DNA of 62,000 bases from Adiantum capillus-veneris (GCA_014529385.2 CM043965.1:63864933-63926932); one strand, 5' to 3'; counted from the first letter of the stretch, positions 24,723 through 35,901 are shown. The notes: generated by a model not told the origin, from the sequence alone. Translations and numbers: made by a program.

Positions 24723-25690
24723 CTAGGCCTTGATTCCATTTCTTCTTTCCTTGCCTCTGTTATATCTTTTTGTAGTTATTTTATGAGCAAGCACATCTCT
24801 TTTAATAGCTTCTTTTGCTTGGTCCACCAACATCTCTTGCAGTGTTGCCAATTGATGTTGGAGCTCTTTATGTTCTTTTTGAAGCTCTTTGTGTATAGCC
24901 TTCATTATTTCCTCTGTGGCTAGAGATCCTTCTGCCATATGCATTCTTTATCTTTGCTCTAGTCGTAATTCCTTTTGGAGGGTAGTGATTTGTGCTTCCA
25001 AGGTGGACAACTTGACTATCTACCCCTGCACTTGCCCGTGCTGCCCTTAGTCTCTTGATTGTTAAGAGCTCTAATTTTTCTTTCAACTCTAGCACTTCAT
25101 CTTTCTCTACCTCCAGCTCATCTTCTACTCTTTCTTTTTCTTCTTGGAGAGTCTTGATTTTCTCTCAAAACCTCTACCATTTCTAGTGTTACACTGTCTT
25201 GTTCGCTCTCAGCCTCTCTTAGTGTTGCATTGAGAGTCTCAAGCTCTTTTTCAGCTTCCTCCGCTTTCAAGTGGGTACTTTGGACCGTGATTGAAAGGTT
25301 ATCATGTTCCATTTGCATATTTTCTTCTCTGGTATGCAACAAACTGTTTTCTTCAGCAATTGTTAGAGACCGCACTGACTCTATCTAGTATATGATATGC
25401 GGCTCTTATGTCATCTTCATTTATTGGTACCAAGTTCCTGGTTGATGACCTATTGATCAGTCAAAAAAGGGAACCCGACGTCCCATATTTAACATGACCC
25501 CTTCTGGAGGTGCTCTCCATAGCCTAGCCAATGGTCTCCATTCTGGCGCTTGTGGGATGTGGACCAACCCTGGCACTCCAGACTGTTGAATACCTTTATC
25601 GAGCTCTTCTCTACGTTTCTTGACCTAATTGTGGTCCTTGAGATCTATCATATCTTATCTGTTCAACATGGATCTCTTATCTCTCTAGTT
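24723..25690 (-). pseudogene. Coiled-coil reading frame remnant, possibly gag
   Basis: Minus-strand coding traces in several frames. 25690 to about 25450 contains VKKRREELDKGIQQSGVPG, PQAPEWRPLARLWRAPPEG and MLNMGRRVPFF. 25375-25118 is strongly helical (ENMQMEHDNLSITVQSTHLK, EEAEKELETLNATLREAESE). 24944-24723 has EEIMKAIHKELQKEHKELQH. Stops and shifts separate them. Long coiled coils occur in gag proteins of some LTR elements and in many host proteins; I cannot decide which. The plus-strand integrase fragment begins directly beyond it (25706). Confidence 0.4.
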
Positions 25691-25705
25691 CCTGTCTGGT
25701 AGCCC

Positions 25706-26570
25706 ATGGTGGAATTGGAGTGCAGTAAACTACTGTTGAAGCCTCTACCATTGTGTATCCGGCTTGAAAGAGGTCTTCATAAATATACATATTATCTCAC
25801 TAAATGGATCGAAGCTAAATCTAACAAAAAGCTGATGCGAAGACTACTCCACAATTTCTTTTTTAGATATGGTCTACCTATAGAAATTGTCAACGATCAG
25901 GGCACACATTTTATAAGTGAAATGATAGAGAATCTTCTTGAAAAATTCATGATAGTCCATTATAAGTATGCTTTGTACCACCCACAGGCTAATTGGCAGG
26001 CAGAAGCTATGAATAAGACTCTATGTACGATCTTAACTAAGATAGTCTCCGAGTCAAGAATGGGTTGGGATTAGAAGTTACATTTGACATTATGGGCCTA
26101 TAAAATTGCTTATTAAACCGCGATAGGAACAACACCGTACAACATGGTGTTTAGCCTTAATGCTATATTGCCTATGGAATTCCTAATCCCAACACTAATA
26201 TTAGCCAAGCAACTAGAGTGGACAAGCCATGAAATCCCTTCACAAATAGATGACCTTGAAAATCTAGATGAGCTTCTCTTGAAAGCAGTAGCTTCCATCT
26301 ATGTGCAAAAACAAAGGTAGAAAGGTTTTTTGATAAGCATGTACGATCAAAGGAATTCAAAATAGGCGATTATGTCTTGATTTATACCTATCAAAGGAAT
26401 TCAAAATAGGCGATTATGTCCTGATTTATACCTTAAAATAACATGCTAAGAATCTTAAAAAGTGGGAGACATGACCCTTTGTGATCAAAGACTTATCACC
26501 AAGTGGATCTATCAAGCTTTCTACATTGGACGGTGAAGAAATACCCAACTGAATTAGTGGATGTTGACTT
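25706..26570 (+). pseudogene. Ty3/gypsy integrase, broken
   Basis: The core domain reads YYLTKWIEAKS, RYGLPIEIVNDQGTHFISEM (catalytic Asp block), then YALYHPQANWQAEAMNKTL (catalytic Glu block; NGQAE is normal, here NWQAE). The C-terminal part follows (TPYNMVFSLNAILPMEFLIP, KIGDYVLIY). A 44-bp tandem duplication (26346-26389 and 26390-26433) breaks the frame. Several stops exist (for example 26072-26074). Integrase inserts the element's cDNA into the host genome. Upstream H2C2 finger and RT are missing. Confidence 0.88.
26346..26433. repeat. 44-bp tandem duplication in the integrase
   Basis: ATCAAAGGAATTCAAAATAG starts at 26346 and again at 26390; the two 44-bp copies differ at about one base. 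Because 44 is not a multiple of three, the duplication shifts the reading frame. Confidence 0.92.
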
Positions 26571-26639
26571 AAACAAATTCATCTACCACTAACCCCAAGC
26601 ATGCTCTAAAAATCCACAAGGAAAAGAATGGACACAAGA

Positions 26640-27110
26640 GAAACAGCAGAGTAATGCAGAAGCTCAAGCAGAGGCCAAGGAATGAATAGAAAAACATCGG
26701 GTTCTTCAACAGCAACAACAACATGGACCACCTCTGAAGATAAATGCCATTCAAGTAGCAGACTTTGACACAAAGAACATGCAGGATCCCAAAATTGCTT
26801 CCAAACTAGGACACAATCAATTGGAGGCGACAACAATGCTTGATTTAGGTTCTCAAGGTAACCTAATCTCCTACAGTCTTTACAAGAAACTTCAACTTCA
26901 CAATCAATTACAAGAGACAAAACAAAATCTCCACAATTATTCAGAACACTTGATCAAGGTAATGGGATGGATAGTGCTCATGGTACAGGTTAGCCAATAT
27001 GTCTATCCGCATAAATTTTATGTAGTAAAAGATAAGCACACATAGCATGCCTTATTGCTAGGGAAACCTTGACAACGGAGGTATATTGTACAACTTGACT
27101 GAAGCTACAA
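26640..27110 (+). pseudogene. Aspartic-protease-like domain after the integrase
   Basis: The frame 26779-27045 reads TTMLDLGSQGNLISYSLYKK, a retropepsin-like active-site block in which the usual D-T/S-G is D-L-G (Asp codon at 26842-26844). About 70 residues later, in the same frame beyond one stop, HALLLGKP-stop-QRRY corresponds to the (I/L)LG.PW block that closes retropepsin folds. Domain order is the unusual point: proteases normally precede RT. A Gln-rich linker (LQQQQQHG) joins it to the integrase. The mutated DTG suggests inactivity here; the minus-strand relative keeps VDTGA. Confidence 0.6.
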
Positions 27111-27180
27111 TACAGTTAATATCCAATCCGATTCAAGAAAACAACAAGTTCCTTTTTCTACAATAGCTACAGACAAACCA

Positions 27181-27722
27181 TCAGTAATGCACCCGATGGA
27201 TAAAGGTAAGAAAGCCTTACAAATGCCCATTGTCCAACTATGGGTTCCACAGAGACCTACAATGCAGGAAAGGGCCAGTATGACTAATACTCTTATCCAC
27301 GATGTGAATTCGATGAGTCATATGCAATCAATGGGAATTCACAGAAGCATTCCACGACGAACCCTACATACTCTGCAAAACAAATCTATCAAATAGATAT
27401 GGATCAAGAAGGATCAAGTCGCAAGTTTTGAGCAAGGTCAATTCATCCCAAAGACATCCACTATAAACTGCAAGCTGAAACCAAAGTTCCTCCAAAAGCA
27501 GATATGGGTACCAAATCAATTACTTATGGCCCAAAGTAAGCAAGAAAAAATTTGGATTTCAAAATAGCAACCGAAGGAACTACCTCAAGTATACTTCCTC
27601 AACAGACAACCAAAAACATGTTCTAGTCCAATATTACCCACAGCTCATATTTGGATACCTAAACAACGAACAACCAAAGATACAAAGGTGATGAACAACC
27701 ACAAGGTTTCACCAACTTAGTT
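27181..27722 (+). pseudogene. IWVPK-repeat tail of the gypsy-like element
   Basis: Degenerate coding sequence with repeated short motifs: IVQLWVPQRP near 27229-27258, QIWVPNQ near 27502-27522, EKIWISK and HIWIPKQ near 27640-27670. The related minus-strand element has RQIWVPKAQ and IQIWVPKAS in the same place. The function is unknown. It ends about 260 bp before the polypurine tract. Confidence 0.5.
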
Positions 27723-27984
27723 GTCTATCAAAGAAAGATCAAAGATACTAGAGAGCTTATTGTTTCACCGATCTCACCAGGATCATACTTTCACAAGAAG
27801 ATTCAACATCTAATGCCAATAAGCATCATGCTTATATCTTCCTCTCACACAGCATCAATTTTCTCATGAATTGCTTGAGTAGGCATATAGGGCCGCATTA
27901 CATGGCCAGCATTAGCACCTTCTTTATTCCCATACACAACACCTACCCTTGGGCAATACACAATCGTCCAAGAGGACTTCGACT

Positions 27985-27998
27985 AGGAAGGGGGGAGG
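27985..27998 (+). other. Polypurine tract
   Basis: AGGAAGGGGGGAGG, preceded by degenerate coding sequence and followed by LTR-like AT-rich sequence. In LTR elements this tract primes plus-strand DNA synthesis directly upstream of the 3' LTR. Confidence 0.6.
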
Positions 27999-29450
27999 CA
28001 TTCTCAATGAGAACCCAAGTGTAAAAAAGGGCACTGTTTTCCATGACTTTGCGGGTTTTTGTGTTCAATTGTGAGAAATTTTGTAAAACCAAGTATATAT
28101 GCCCTTAATTAATGTCTTATAATAGGAGACATACGACAAACACCAAGATGAGCCTCTAAATGTGTGTGTATATGTAAAAATCACAGTTTTCATGCTAAAA
28201 AGGTGAGAAAACAGAGCAATCCGATCAAAAATACTACAAATAGATGTATATGTGGTTTACTAAGCTATTATCTAATTATCTTGATTTATGGGTATTTTTC
28301 GAATCAAGTTAGCTATTTTCCTTTATTTTTGATAGTTTTTCAAAAAAAACATAGAAAAATAGAAAAAGAAAATGAAATAGTGACATGGTGATAAAAGAAA
28401 AATATGGGAGTGATCAGTTAGTGAATGGTAGCTCTTATGGTGAAGATGGGGTGCAAGTATGCGAAAAGTGTGGAAAGCCGATTTGGCAAGTTTTTTTACT
28501 AAATGACAAATTGTCCAAAAACAGAGCAACCGAAGTCCAAATGAAAAAATTTATAAGCCTAAAGTACATTTTGCAACAAGATAAAAGCACATGTCAAATT
28601 TGGTAACAAGTGGCCGGGAAACCCCGATATAAGTTTATTTGGGCCACTTATTAGCTCATTTTCACTATTCACAAGTGACAGAGTGCTTGAGAGATCTAGA
28701 GCGAGCGGACCTTCTACAACTTCTTAAGACAAACACGATACATCGATCAACACCATACATGAGAGCTAGATTCGTTACTATGTACTCTTCTTGTTCTATA
28801 CTCTCTTTGTCACGAAAAACTCCAAAAAATGACAATGTGAACAGGACCGTAATGCTTCAACCACTGACCCGGTAGCTACAAAACTTAACAAGAAATTAAC
28901 CCTAACCTAAGGGAACACCTCTATGACCTCCAATGCGGGTTTAGGTCAATTGGAAAAACCCTAACCTCTTCGGGCACGACAGAAGCTGATCGGGAAGGGA
29001 TCGTTGAAACGATGCAAAACTTCATAAGAAGTTATGTCTCAAGCATGTCTATAAGCCAAGGTAACCTCCTCTTGAATCTATCATCAAAACATGGACCAAA
29101 ACATTGAGTTAGGCTTCAGACACGCAAAGCGTCATTTGGAAGCAAGGTGTCTGTTTGCCACCAAACTTCACAAACATCATCCACATATCATCGACAACCA
29201 ACATGTAAGGTCAAAGATCAAGAAAAATTATCGCCAACCATCTCCTCATCAAAAGACGCTATTTCAGCAAGGATAATTCAAAGCCATGGAAAGGTGCCCT
29301 TCTGCATCCACATGCATGGGAGATGGAGCTCAAGAAGAATTTTTGTGGGAAACCGTCCTCAAATGAAGGAATCTCTTTTGGAGATTGAAATCCCAAACAG
29401 GGAGTTTCTAAGATGAACAGATGGCCTTTTAAGTTGAAAACTAGCTAGTA
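27999..29450 (+). other. LTR-like and leader sequence, borders not resolved
   Basis: AT-rich sequence without coding support. Position after a polypurine tract suggests an LTR from about 27999. Similar words occur after the matching tract of the minus-strand relative (GTAAAA...TAATGCCCTTA near 28085-28120 and on the minus strand near 50880-50910). GGTAACAAGTGGCCGGGAAA at about 28601-28620 could be a primer-binding site, but it fits no tRNA that I can name. No terminal TG/CA pair could be fixed. Confidence 0.35.
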
Positions 29451-29509
29451 GGGCCTAAGGCACAAGCACAAAACATCCCAAGGCATCAAACTCACTTTTT
29501 ATCAAGGGA

Positions 29510-31205
29510 GTCATCATACGCGTATGATGTCTCACAGTCAGAAAGATTTCGCACAAAAATCACTCACTTGACTTTACCAACCCATTTTGCATACCCTAAA
29601 CATGGAGGACATAATATTTCATAAGATTTGGAGCCAATTAGGGTACTCAAGACCCAAAAAATGCAAAGTCTCAGCCTAATCCCATAGTTTGACTTTGGAA
29701 TTATCAAAAGTGCTTCAAATTAAGTGAAACTTTACACATAGCATGCACATAGACTATACATCATATGCCTATGCTCAGAAATACATTTTGCAAAAGTAGA
29801 CATCATACGTGTATAATGTCTATACCTGTCACAGAGGAATTCTGCCAACACTTTGAACATCGACCTTGGGCAACTTCAGGCATGTTTTGATCACTACTCA
29901 CATCAATTTCAAATCAAAGTGGCATAAACTATTTCTATGGCCTTGAGCTCATGAGCACTAGCCAAATTTCATATTTGCACCTATCAGAGCCATACACACA
30001 TCATGAGCTACCTCTATCACACATTTAAGCCAAGAATGTCAAAGTAGACATCATACACGTATAATGTCTAAAAGTCTTGAATTGATAGGAAGTTGTGATT
30101 TTGGAAACTCTAACTCTTTATACTCATCATTATGAGCTCCCCAACACATTTTCATCACAATTGGATGTCATTTGACCTTCCGTCACTCAAAAACGTGGAA
30201 TTATGTATGCAAAAACCTCTTCAAGCTCTTTGACACCAATTCACAAGCTCAAATTCAAATCAGAGATCATGGACATCATGCACAAGCCATACACAACCTA
30301 CCTATGGAGTCTCAAGCTGTTTTGCATCAGTAGACATTATACGCGTATAATGTCTCATCTCTTATACAGATGCCAAACTCCACAATTTTCATCAAAAGCA
30401 TGTTCACCATATTATATTAAATCCATGCATTCAATTTGGACAAGATTGAACAAGGTTGTGACAACTTGGAGCCAAAAATAAAAAAATCTCGACAAAAGAA
30501 ACATTCTATGCCCTCCCCAAACATATGACTCATCTCCAAATTAGAATCTGAGATGATCAAAGGATTTTCAATCACTTGGGGATGCTATAGATGAAGTTTG
30601 GGCCAAAAATCTCAAGAGAGACATTATACGCGTATAATGTCTCCAAAGGGCCAAATGATAACTTTGGGTAATTTTCTCACTTCCAATGCCTTTACCCCAT
30701 CAATCTTAGCCCAAAACCCAAGTTTCATCAAGTTTTGTATCTGTATACCCCATCCCAGGTTTCAAAATCCAAAGCTCTATAATTGATTATTGGCTCTAAG
30801 GACATGAGGAGAAACCCAAATCAAATTCTAACATCACTGGAGGCTATTCCATACTAATGCCCACTCACACTACATGTTTGAGCCATTTTTGACAAAAAAG
30901 ACATCATACGCATATGATGTCTCACTAACCTAAAAATGAAATTGGAATTTAACTTGACCCCTCCTAAGCCTTTACCACATGATTACAAGAGAATCTACCT
31001 AATTTAACCCCATTTGAGCCTCATTTACTCAAAACTAAGCCAAAATCTAGCTTCAAAGCCTGTAGGGAGTTCTAATGGTCACAAATTGTCCAAATGACGT
31101 CCAAATTGAATTCAGGCATATACCCATGATGTACATGACAAAATCTACGCACATATGAAATATCATTCAGTTTTGAACACCTTGACATTATACGCATATG
31201 ATATC
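29510..31205. repeat. Array of seven 22-bp palindromes at about 285-bp spacing
   Basis: Seven copies of an inverted repeat with half-site GACATNATACG (second half is its reverse complement): 29510-29531, 29799-29820, 30047-30068, 30333-30354, 30620-30641, 30900-30921, 31184-31205. Centre-to-centre distances are 289, 248, 286, 287, 280 and 284 bp. Copies 4 and 5 are perfect palindromes around ACGCGT; the others have one to three mismatches. Most are followed by TCTCA or TCTC. The roughly 260 bp between boxes are largely unlike each other, with only faint phase-matched traces (for example TTTCAT.A about 87 bp after boxes 1, 3 and 5). The array ends 164 bp before the gag-like ATG at 31369, so it probably lies in the leader of an LTR retrotransposon. 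Confidence 0.93.
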
Positions 31206-31368
31206 TCACAGCATAAATCTGCACCCAAAATGCAATTATGACCACATGCATTGCACCCTAATTAGCTTGTGTTTCAATTTTGAAGTCATTTGGATAGCTA
31301 GAAACTAAGAAAATTCAAGATTTTGTAAGACAACTCTAAATTTTGCACTTGGAGTGCCCGCAGGATCA

Positions 31369-32755
31369 ATGGAAGCAAGTAAATCACCAGCAAAGAAGAA
31401 GAGGATGTGCTTGAAGGACATTGTTGCGGCCAGTGAGCCTTACACACTACCAGAAGAGACATTAAAGCGTGCCAAGGCTTGGGTAGGTGAGCCCACACTA
31501 GAAAGGGAAGGATTGGCAGTGTACCAAGGTTCCTTCAGAGATCCGCAAGGAAACATAGTGGATATCCCAATGAATCCACGAGAAATTTTAGAATATGCAA
31601 ACAAAGAAGAAAGCCTCACATCTCTAGAAAGAGAAAATTTATACAACTTCTTCACAACGGGTGTGGATATGCAGAGAGTCTACGAGCTAGTTAGCTCAAT
31701 CCAGAAAGATGGCAAGGCAGTGATTACTACTTTGGATAGACAGAAAACAAAGACTATGATTACCCCTCAAACCATAGAAAATGCATTTGGGGCTCCACAA
31801 TAAGGGAAGCTCCATTAGAGAAAGAAGAGGCGAAGTAAAGGTCTACTCCCAGAAGAATCCCAATCAAACGTTTGAAGACCCGGTAGACCCAAGATCTGCA
31901 AAGATCTGCAAGGTCTACAAGCAATACTCACATTTTTATAGCAAGTTGCCCCAGAAATAAACAATTCCTCCCCATGCAGTGGCTACTACTAGAACCTGCA
32001 CATTGAAAAGCATTATGCGCAAAGAAGTAAATTAAGCCCAATATCTGCATGAGAAAGTGGTCAATTTGGGCATGGACAAGCCAAAGTACATTGGAGGAGG
32101 GGAAACACTAACGAAGACTGCAGGGCACTAGAGGACAGTGACCAGATCCACCAACACAGAACGAGTGGTTCAAGTTGAAGCTGGATACAGAAGGTGAACC
32201 AGTAACTGCAGTGGCTCCACCAGTCACCACATGACTTTGGAGAAGGCTAGAGATAGTACCATAGGAAAAGCCTGTGGAACCTCCAAAGAAGAAGGGTAAA
32301 ATGGTAGTGACCCAAGAAACAAGGCCCAAAGAGACACATAGCCAAAAAGCCGCTCGGATTGAGAGGTTGATGAGAGGTTCAGGGCAGAGTGAGCACTCAA
32401 AGGAGACTTTGACAAGTACTGGGTACCAGACCCAGCAAAAGTTGGCGGAAGATCCTCAAGACCTCTAGAGGATCAGTTAAATCACTATATCTGAGCATAT
32501 GAAGAAACAAAATAGGTGCTCGAACATCAAAATTTAGAGCCCTTGACAATGGAGGAGGTACAAGACATTAAGAATAAGATGAAAGAAATGCAAGAGCCTC
32601 CAGCTAAGAAGGGTCAAGACGGTGACCAAGAAAAATACAAAACCCCACCAACTTCACCACCAGGCTCCTCCTCCAAGTCCAAAACCCTCTACAACCCAAC
32701 CACAACCCTCACCAAAAGGGACAAAAGAGTCCACACCTCCACCAAGAGATAGAGA
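31369..32755 (+). pseudogene. Gag-like ORF of an LTR retrotransposon, partly broken
   Basis: The first 145 codons (31369-31803) are open: MEASKSPAKKKRMCLKDIVA, later NPREILEYANKEESL and SIQKDGKAVITTLDRQKTKT. I chose ATG 31369 because the frame's earlier codon is GTG. Downstream, frames at 32274-32468 (Lys/Arg-rich, QKAARIERLMRG) and 32516-32752 (EVQDIKNKMKEMQEPPAKKG, then a Pro/Ser/Lys-rich tail) continue the coding character with frameshifts. No zinc knuckle is visible before the sequence switches to a minus-strand element at about 32770. Assignment as gag rests on composition and position after a leader; it could be another first ORF. Confidence 0.5.
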
Positions 32756-32792
32756 AAAAGAAGAAAATTGTTATTTGAAACAATGTTGCATG

Positions 32793-33032
32793 TTATATTG
32801 GTGGGCTTGATCTGCATTTGGCACAATTAGTTACATAATCATGAACATCAACACGCATAGTTGGCCAATACACTCCCAATTGTTGCAAGGGTTGGAAAGT
32901 TTTTGTGGATGAACAATGAAATGTCAAATCTTGATTAAGTGCTTCTAGCAAATAGGCCTCGTATTCCTTTGGATTTATGCACACACATAGGATACCATCG
33001 GAGCCTAGATTATATAAACTTCCACCAATCAA
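32793..33032 (-). pseudogene. Integrase zinc finger (H2C2), truncated integrase
   Basis: Reads LYNLGSDGILCVCINPKEYE, then TFHCSSTKTFQPLQQLGVYW and DVHDYVTNCAKCRSSPPI. The final CAKC is the Cys pair of the H2C2 finger. The His pair region is degenerate (HN/HFS expected; N and HC here). A stop follows SPPI and the catalytic core is absent. Confidence 0.8.
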
Positions 33033-33306
33033 CTAAAAGTTCTTAGTTTGCTAAATCGTTCTTCGTTTACTATCTTGGTCAATTTTGTCAAATTCTCCGC
33101 CTAGTGATAGTAGCCTTACGATCTCTTAAGACCACTTAGGTACCATTTCTATATTGATGAGATATGCATCTGGGAGATCATCATCCACTCCCCCTAAAGC
33201 TTCTCCATTTGGCAATCAAAAAAGGTGGTCTACTTTGAGATGCATCTTCCCCTTTTCAACTACTACCAAAGTCAAAATAAAGCAATATGATGAATCATCT
33301 TACGAT

Positions 33307-34533
33307 TCACCTTGTATTGCATGGTTTGTTGACAAGGTATAAAAGGGACTGATGGTCTATGAAAAACAAAAACTTATTTGCAAGGAGATAATGCCGAAAT
33401 TTTTGAACATCATAAATCATTCCAAGCCCCTCCCTTTTAGTGGTGGTGTAGTTACATTTAGCACTGTTTAGCTGTTGGCTTGAATAGCAGAATGGAAAAT
33501 CCATGATTCCTTCTCCTGGTTGAGCCAAATACATCCTATAGCAAATGCAGATGCATCAATATGAACGCAAAATATTTTTTCCCAATCACGTGCCTTTAGC
33601 ACCGGAGCGGATACTAGGGCATCTTTTAATTTCTTAAATGATTCCTCACACTCATCTATCCATTCAAATATCACTATAAGTCTATACAGAGGTTGGGCGA
33701 CGATTGCGTACATGTGTATGAACCTCTTGTAATAACCACAATGTCCCATAAAACACCGTACTTGCTTTGCATTGATTGATTTAGGAATTTTGGTAATCAC
33801 TTTAATCTTATCCAAATCTATGGATATGCCATTTTTTGAGACAATATGTCCCAAGATTTTTCCTTGTCTGACCATAAAAACACACTTTTTTGGATTAAGA
33901 CAAATTCTATATGTCCTGCATTTCTAAAATACTTTTTTGAGGTGTTCTCTATGTTCCCCTCTTAAGAGAGTGTACATACAGGTCATCCATATAAATTTCC
34001 AGAAAGATTCTCAAGTATTGTTTGAAAGCATGTGTCATCAATCTTTGAAATGTTGCATGTGCATTTGTCAACCCAAATGGCATGACTTGATATGCAAATA
34101 TGCCCTCAATGAAAAATGCCGTTTTATATTGGTCCTCAGGTGCAATCGCAAGTTGGTTGTAGCCAGAGAATCCATCCAAGAAGAAATATGCACGCTTGCG
34201 TGCCACTCATTCAAGGATGCGAGCCATGATTGGTAATGGATAATTATCCCTTATTGTGGTTGCATTGGATTTTTTGAGGTTGACACACACTCGAAGTTTA
34301 CCATTCTTTTTGGATACAACAATTATTGGAGATACACAATTGGTGTGTTCTACTTCATAGATAAACTCGGTTTTCTTTAGCTTATTGATTTCTTCCTTAA
34401 TATGCTTAGCAAAGGTGTCATTGTACGTGTATGGCCTTTGTATGCTAGTCTTTGCATTAGGCTTTAAAGGGATAGTATGCTGACATATTGTAGGATCCAC
34501 TCCCTTTAAGTCCTCATAATACCATGCAAACAC
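33307..34533 (-). pseudogene. Ty3/gypsy reverse transcriptase and RNase H, broken
   Basis: RT: DVFAWYYEDLKGVDP, HTIPLKPNAKTSIQRPYTY, VVSKKNGKLRVCVNLKKSNA, then motif A FFLDGFSGYNQ (34159-34182), FAYQVMPFGLTNAHATFQRL and motif C YMDDL (33979-33993). Connection: LGHIVSKNGISIDLDKI, FMGHCGYYKRFI. RNase H: IFCVHIDASAFAIGCI, NYTTTKREGLGMIYDVQKFR and FFIDHQSLLYLV. Breaks occur near 34204 (stop), between 33949 and 33875, and near 33500. Catalytic residues are mostly kept. Confidence 0.92.
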
Positions 34534-34537
34534 ATCC

Positions 34538-35750
34538 TTATATTCTCAAAGAAGGCTGACAAGCTTCTCTTCCTCTTCTTGACTCGGATCGGTTGTTATA
34601 TAGACGTTTTGCGGTTCCTCCCCAGGTCCTGCTAGGTCTACCTTTGTTGCATCCTCTGGTCCGTCGTATGACTCCTTCTTTCATCGTTCTCATTTGGGCT
34701 ACGTCAACACTATCTTCCAATCTTGAATAGTGAACTTCCTATAATTGGAAGCTATACTCATATGGTTGTTGCTTTATCTTTTTCATCTTCTCCGTTTCCC
34801 GTTCTAGTTGTTCATACTTCCCTCAAAGTTTTCTTGAGCTCTTGGTACTTCCTTTTAGGCTCAACTTTCGTACATTTTGGTTCTCCTATTTTGTTCGGTC
34901 CTGTTTTCATTTTTTATATTTAGCTTTCGTTTTCAACTTTTTGAGTTTTCTTTTTAACGTCTCTGGCATAGTCTTTTGTCCTAGAGTCTCGATCTTGAGA
35001 GAATTGGCCGGATATTTTCTTTTTAATACAGTCTTCAGCTTTTACCAAAGATATGTTTTGTTCCTCATTTTCGACATTAGGTTATCTCTTGCTTTGTGTG
35101 CTGCCTTCTTTTTCCTGTAGTATGCCTGACGTCTAGGTTTTTTATTTGGAAAATTATAAAAATTTACATCCGGTATCATTTCCTCTAACTCGTTGGGGGT
35201 TGTCAGAAAATTCCTTGTCTGCATCGTCATCTTGTTCAAGATGATCTGGAGAATCATGGAACATCTCCCCATCCACTTCTTCCTTGTGTTTAGTTTTTCT
35301 TGATTGTCCTGATATTTGGTTATCCTCATCATCATGTATTCAATAACTATATAGTATGGAACCATATCATAACCATCTTGGTCACAAAACTTAGTCTTTG
35401 GTTCCTCCACAAACCTCACACACATCTATTGTTGCTAGAATATGCGTCTATTCTAAAGGTTCTAAGGACTCTTCTGGAAAAGGTTCCGGAATGTATTCTA
35501 TATCCTCAATAGATCTTTCTAGAATACATTCTTCCCGTCTTAAGCTTCCACAATTGGATGCCCCACACATCCATAACTCCTTTGGTTTACCTAGTCCTGC
35601 TGGAGGTTTCGACCCTACTAACGTAGAAGAATCAAATTCCTCTACCGGGGTTTGATCCACGTATTTGTAGCTATGGTATTTAAGGTTTATTCTTGTAGTA
35701 GTTTCCATGTGTCTGAGGTATATATGATTATAGCCCCAACCTTGGACCAT
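34538..35750 (-). pseudogene. Spacer region between gypsy protease and RT
   Basis: Coding-like minus-strand frames 35750-35448 (HMETTTRINLKYHSYKYVDQ, PFPEESLEPLE), 35425-35042 (KKWMGRCSMILQIILNKM, KKPRRQAYYRKKKAAHKARD) and 34720-34538. The last leads into the RT linker. The domain is not recognised; Ty3/gypsy elements often have a variable linker here, but more than 1 kb is long. Confidence 0.45.
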
Positions 35751-35901
35751 CTTTCATTGTTGCATGAATGGTCGTCTAAGTATTATGTCGTAGTTATTCT
35801 TCTTGGGCCAAAATCCACTATTGCAAAGGTATGCTCGTACTAAATTCCACAAGAGGTAACGACTACCTTTTTTAGGAGCCATATGGGTCTCTCCATGTAA
35901 C

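Larger units (their letters stand above)
25706..27998 (+). mobile_element. Ty3/gypsy-like 3' half: integrase, protease-like module, PPT
   Basis: A 5'-truncated plus-strand element. The integrase core and C-terminal part (25706-26570) come first, then a retropepsin-like domain, then a segment with IWVPK-type repeats, then a polypurine tract. The same order occurs on the minus strand at 50960-53462. No reverse transcriptase precedes it; the sequence upstream is in the opposite orientation. Confidence 0.75.

Noticed and set aside
28601-28620. GGTAACAAGTGGCCGGGAAA as a primer-binding site
   Set aside because: It does not match the initiator tRNA-Met site or another tRNA end I can name, and no LTR border precedes it. 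Kept only as a possibility in the feature note.
29510-31205. Regularly spaced repeats as a CRISPR array
   Set aside because: Spacing of about 285 bp, a plant setting, no cas genes, and palindromic boxes with long unlike spacers do not fit a CRISPR array.
31354-31368. Start of the gag-like frame at 31354
   Set aside because: That codon is GTG; the first ATG of the frame is at 31369.
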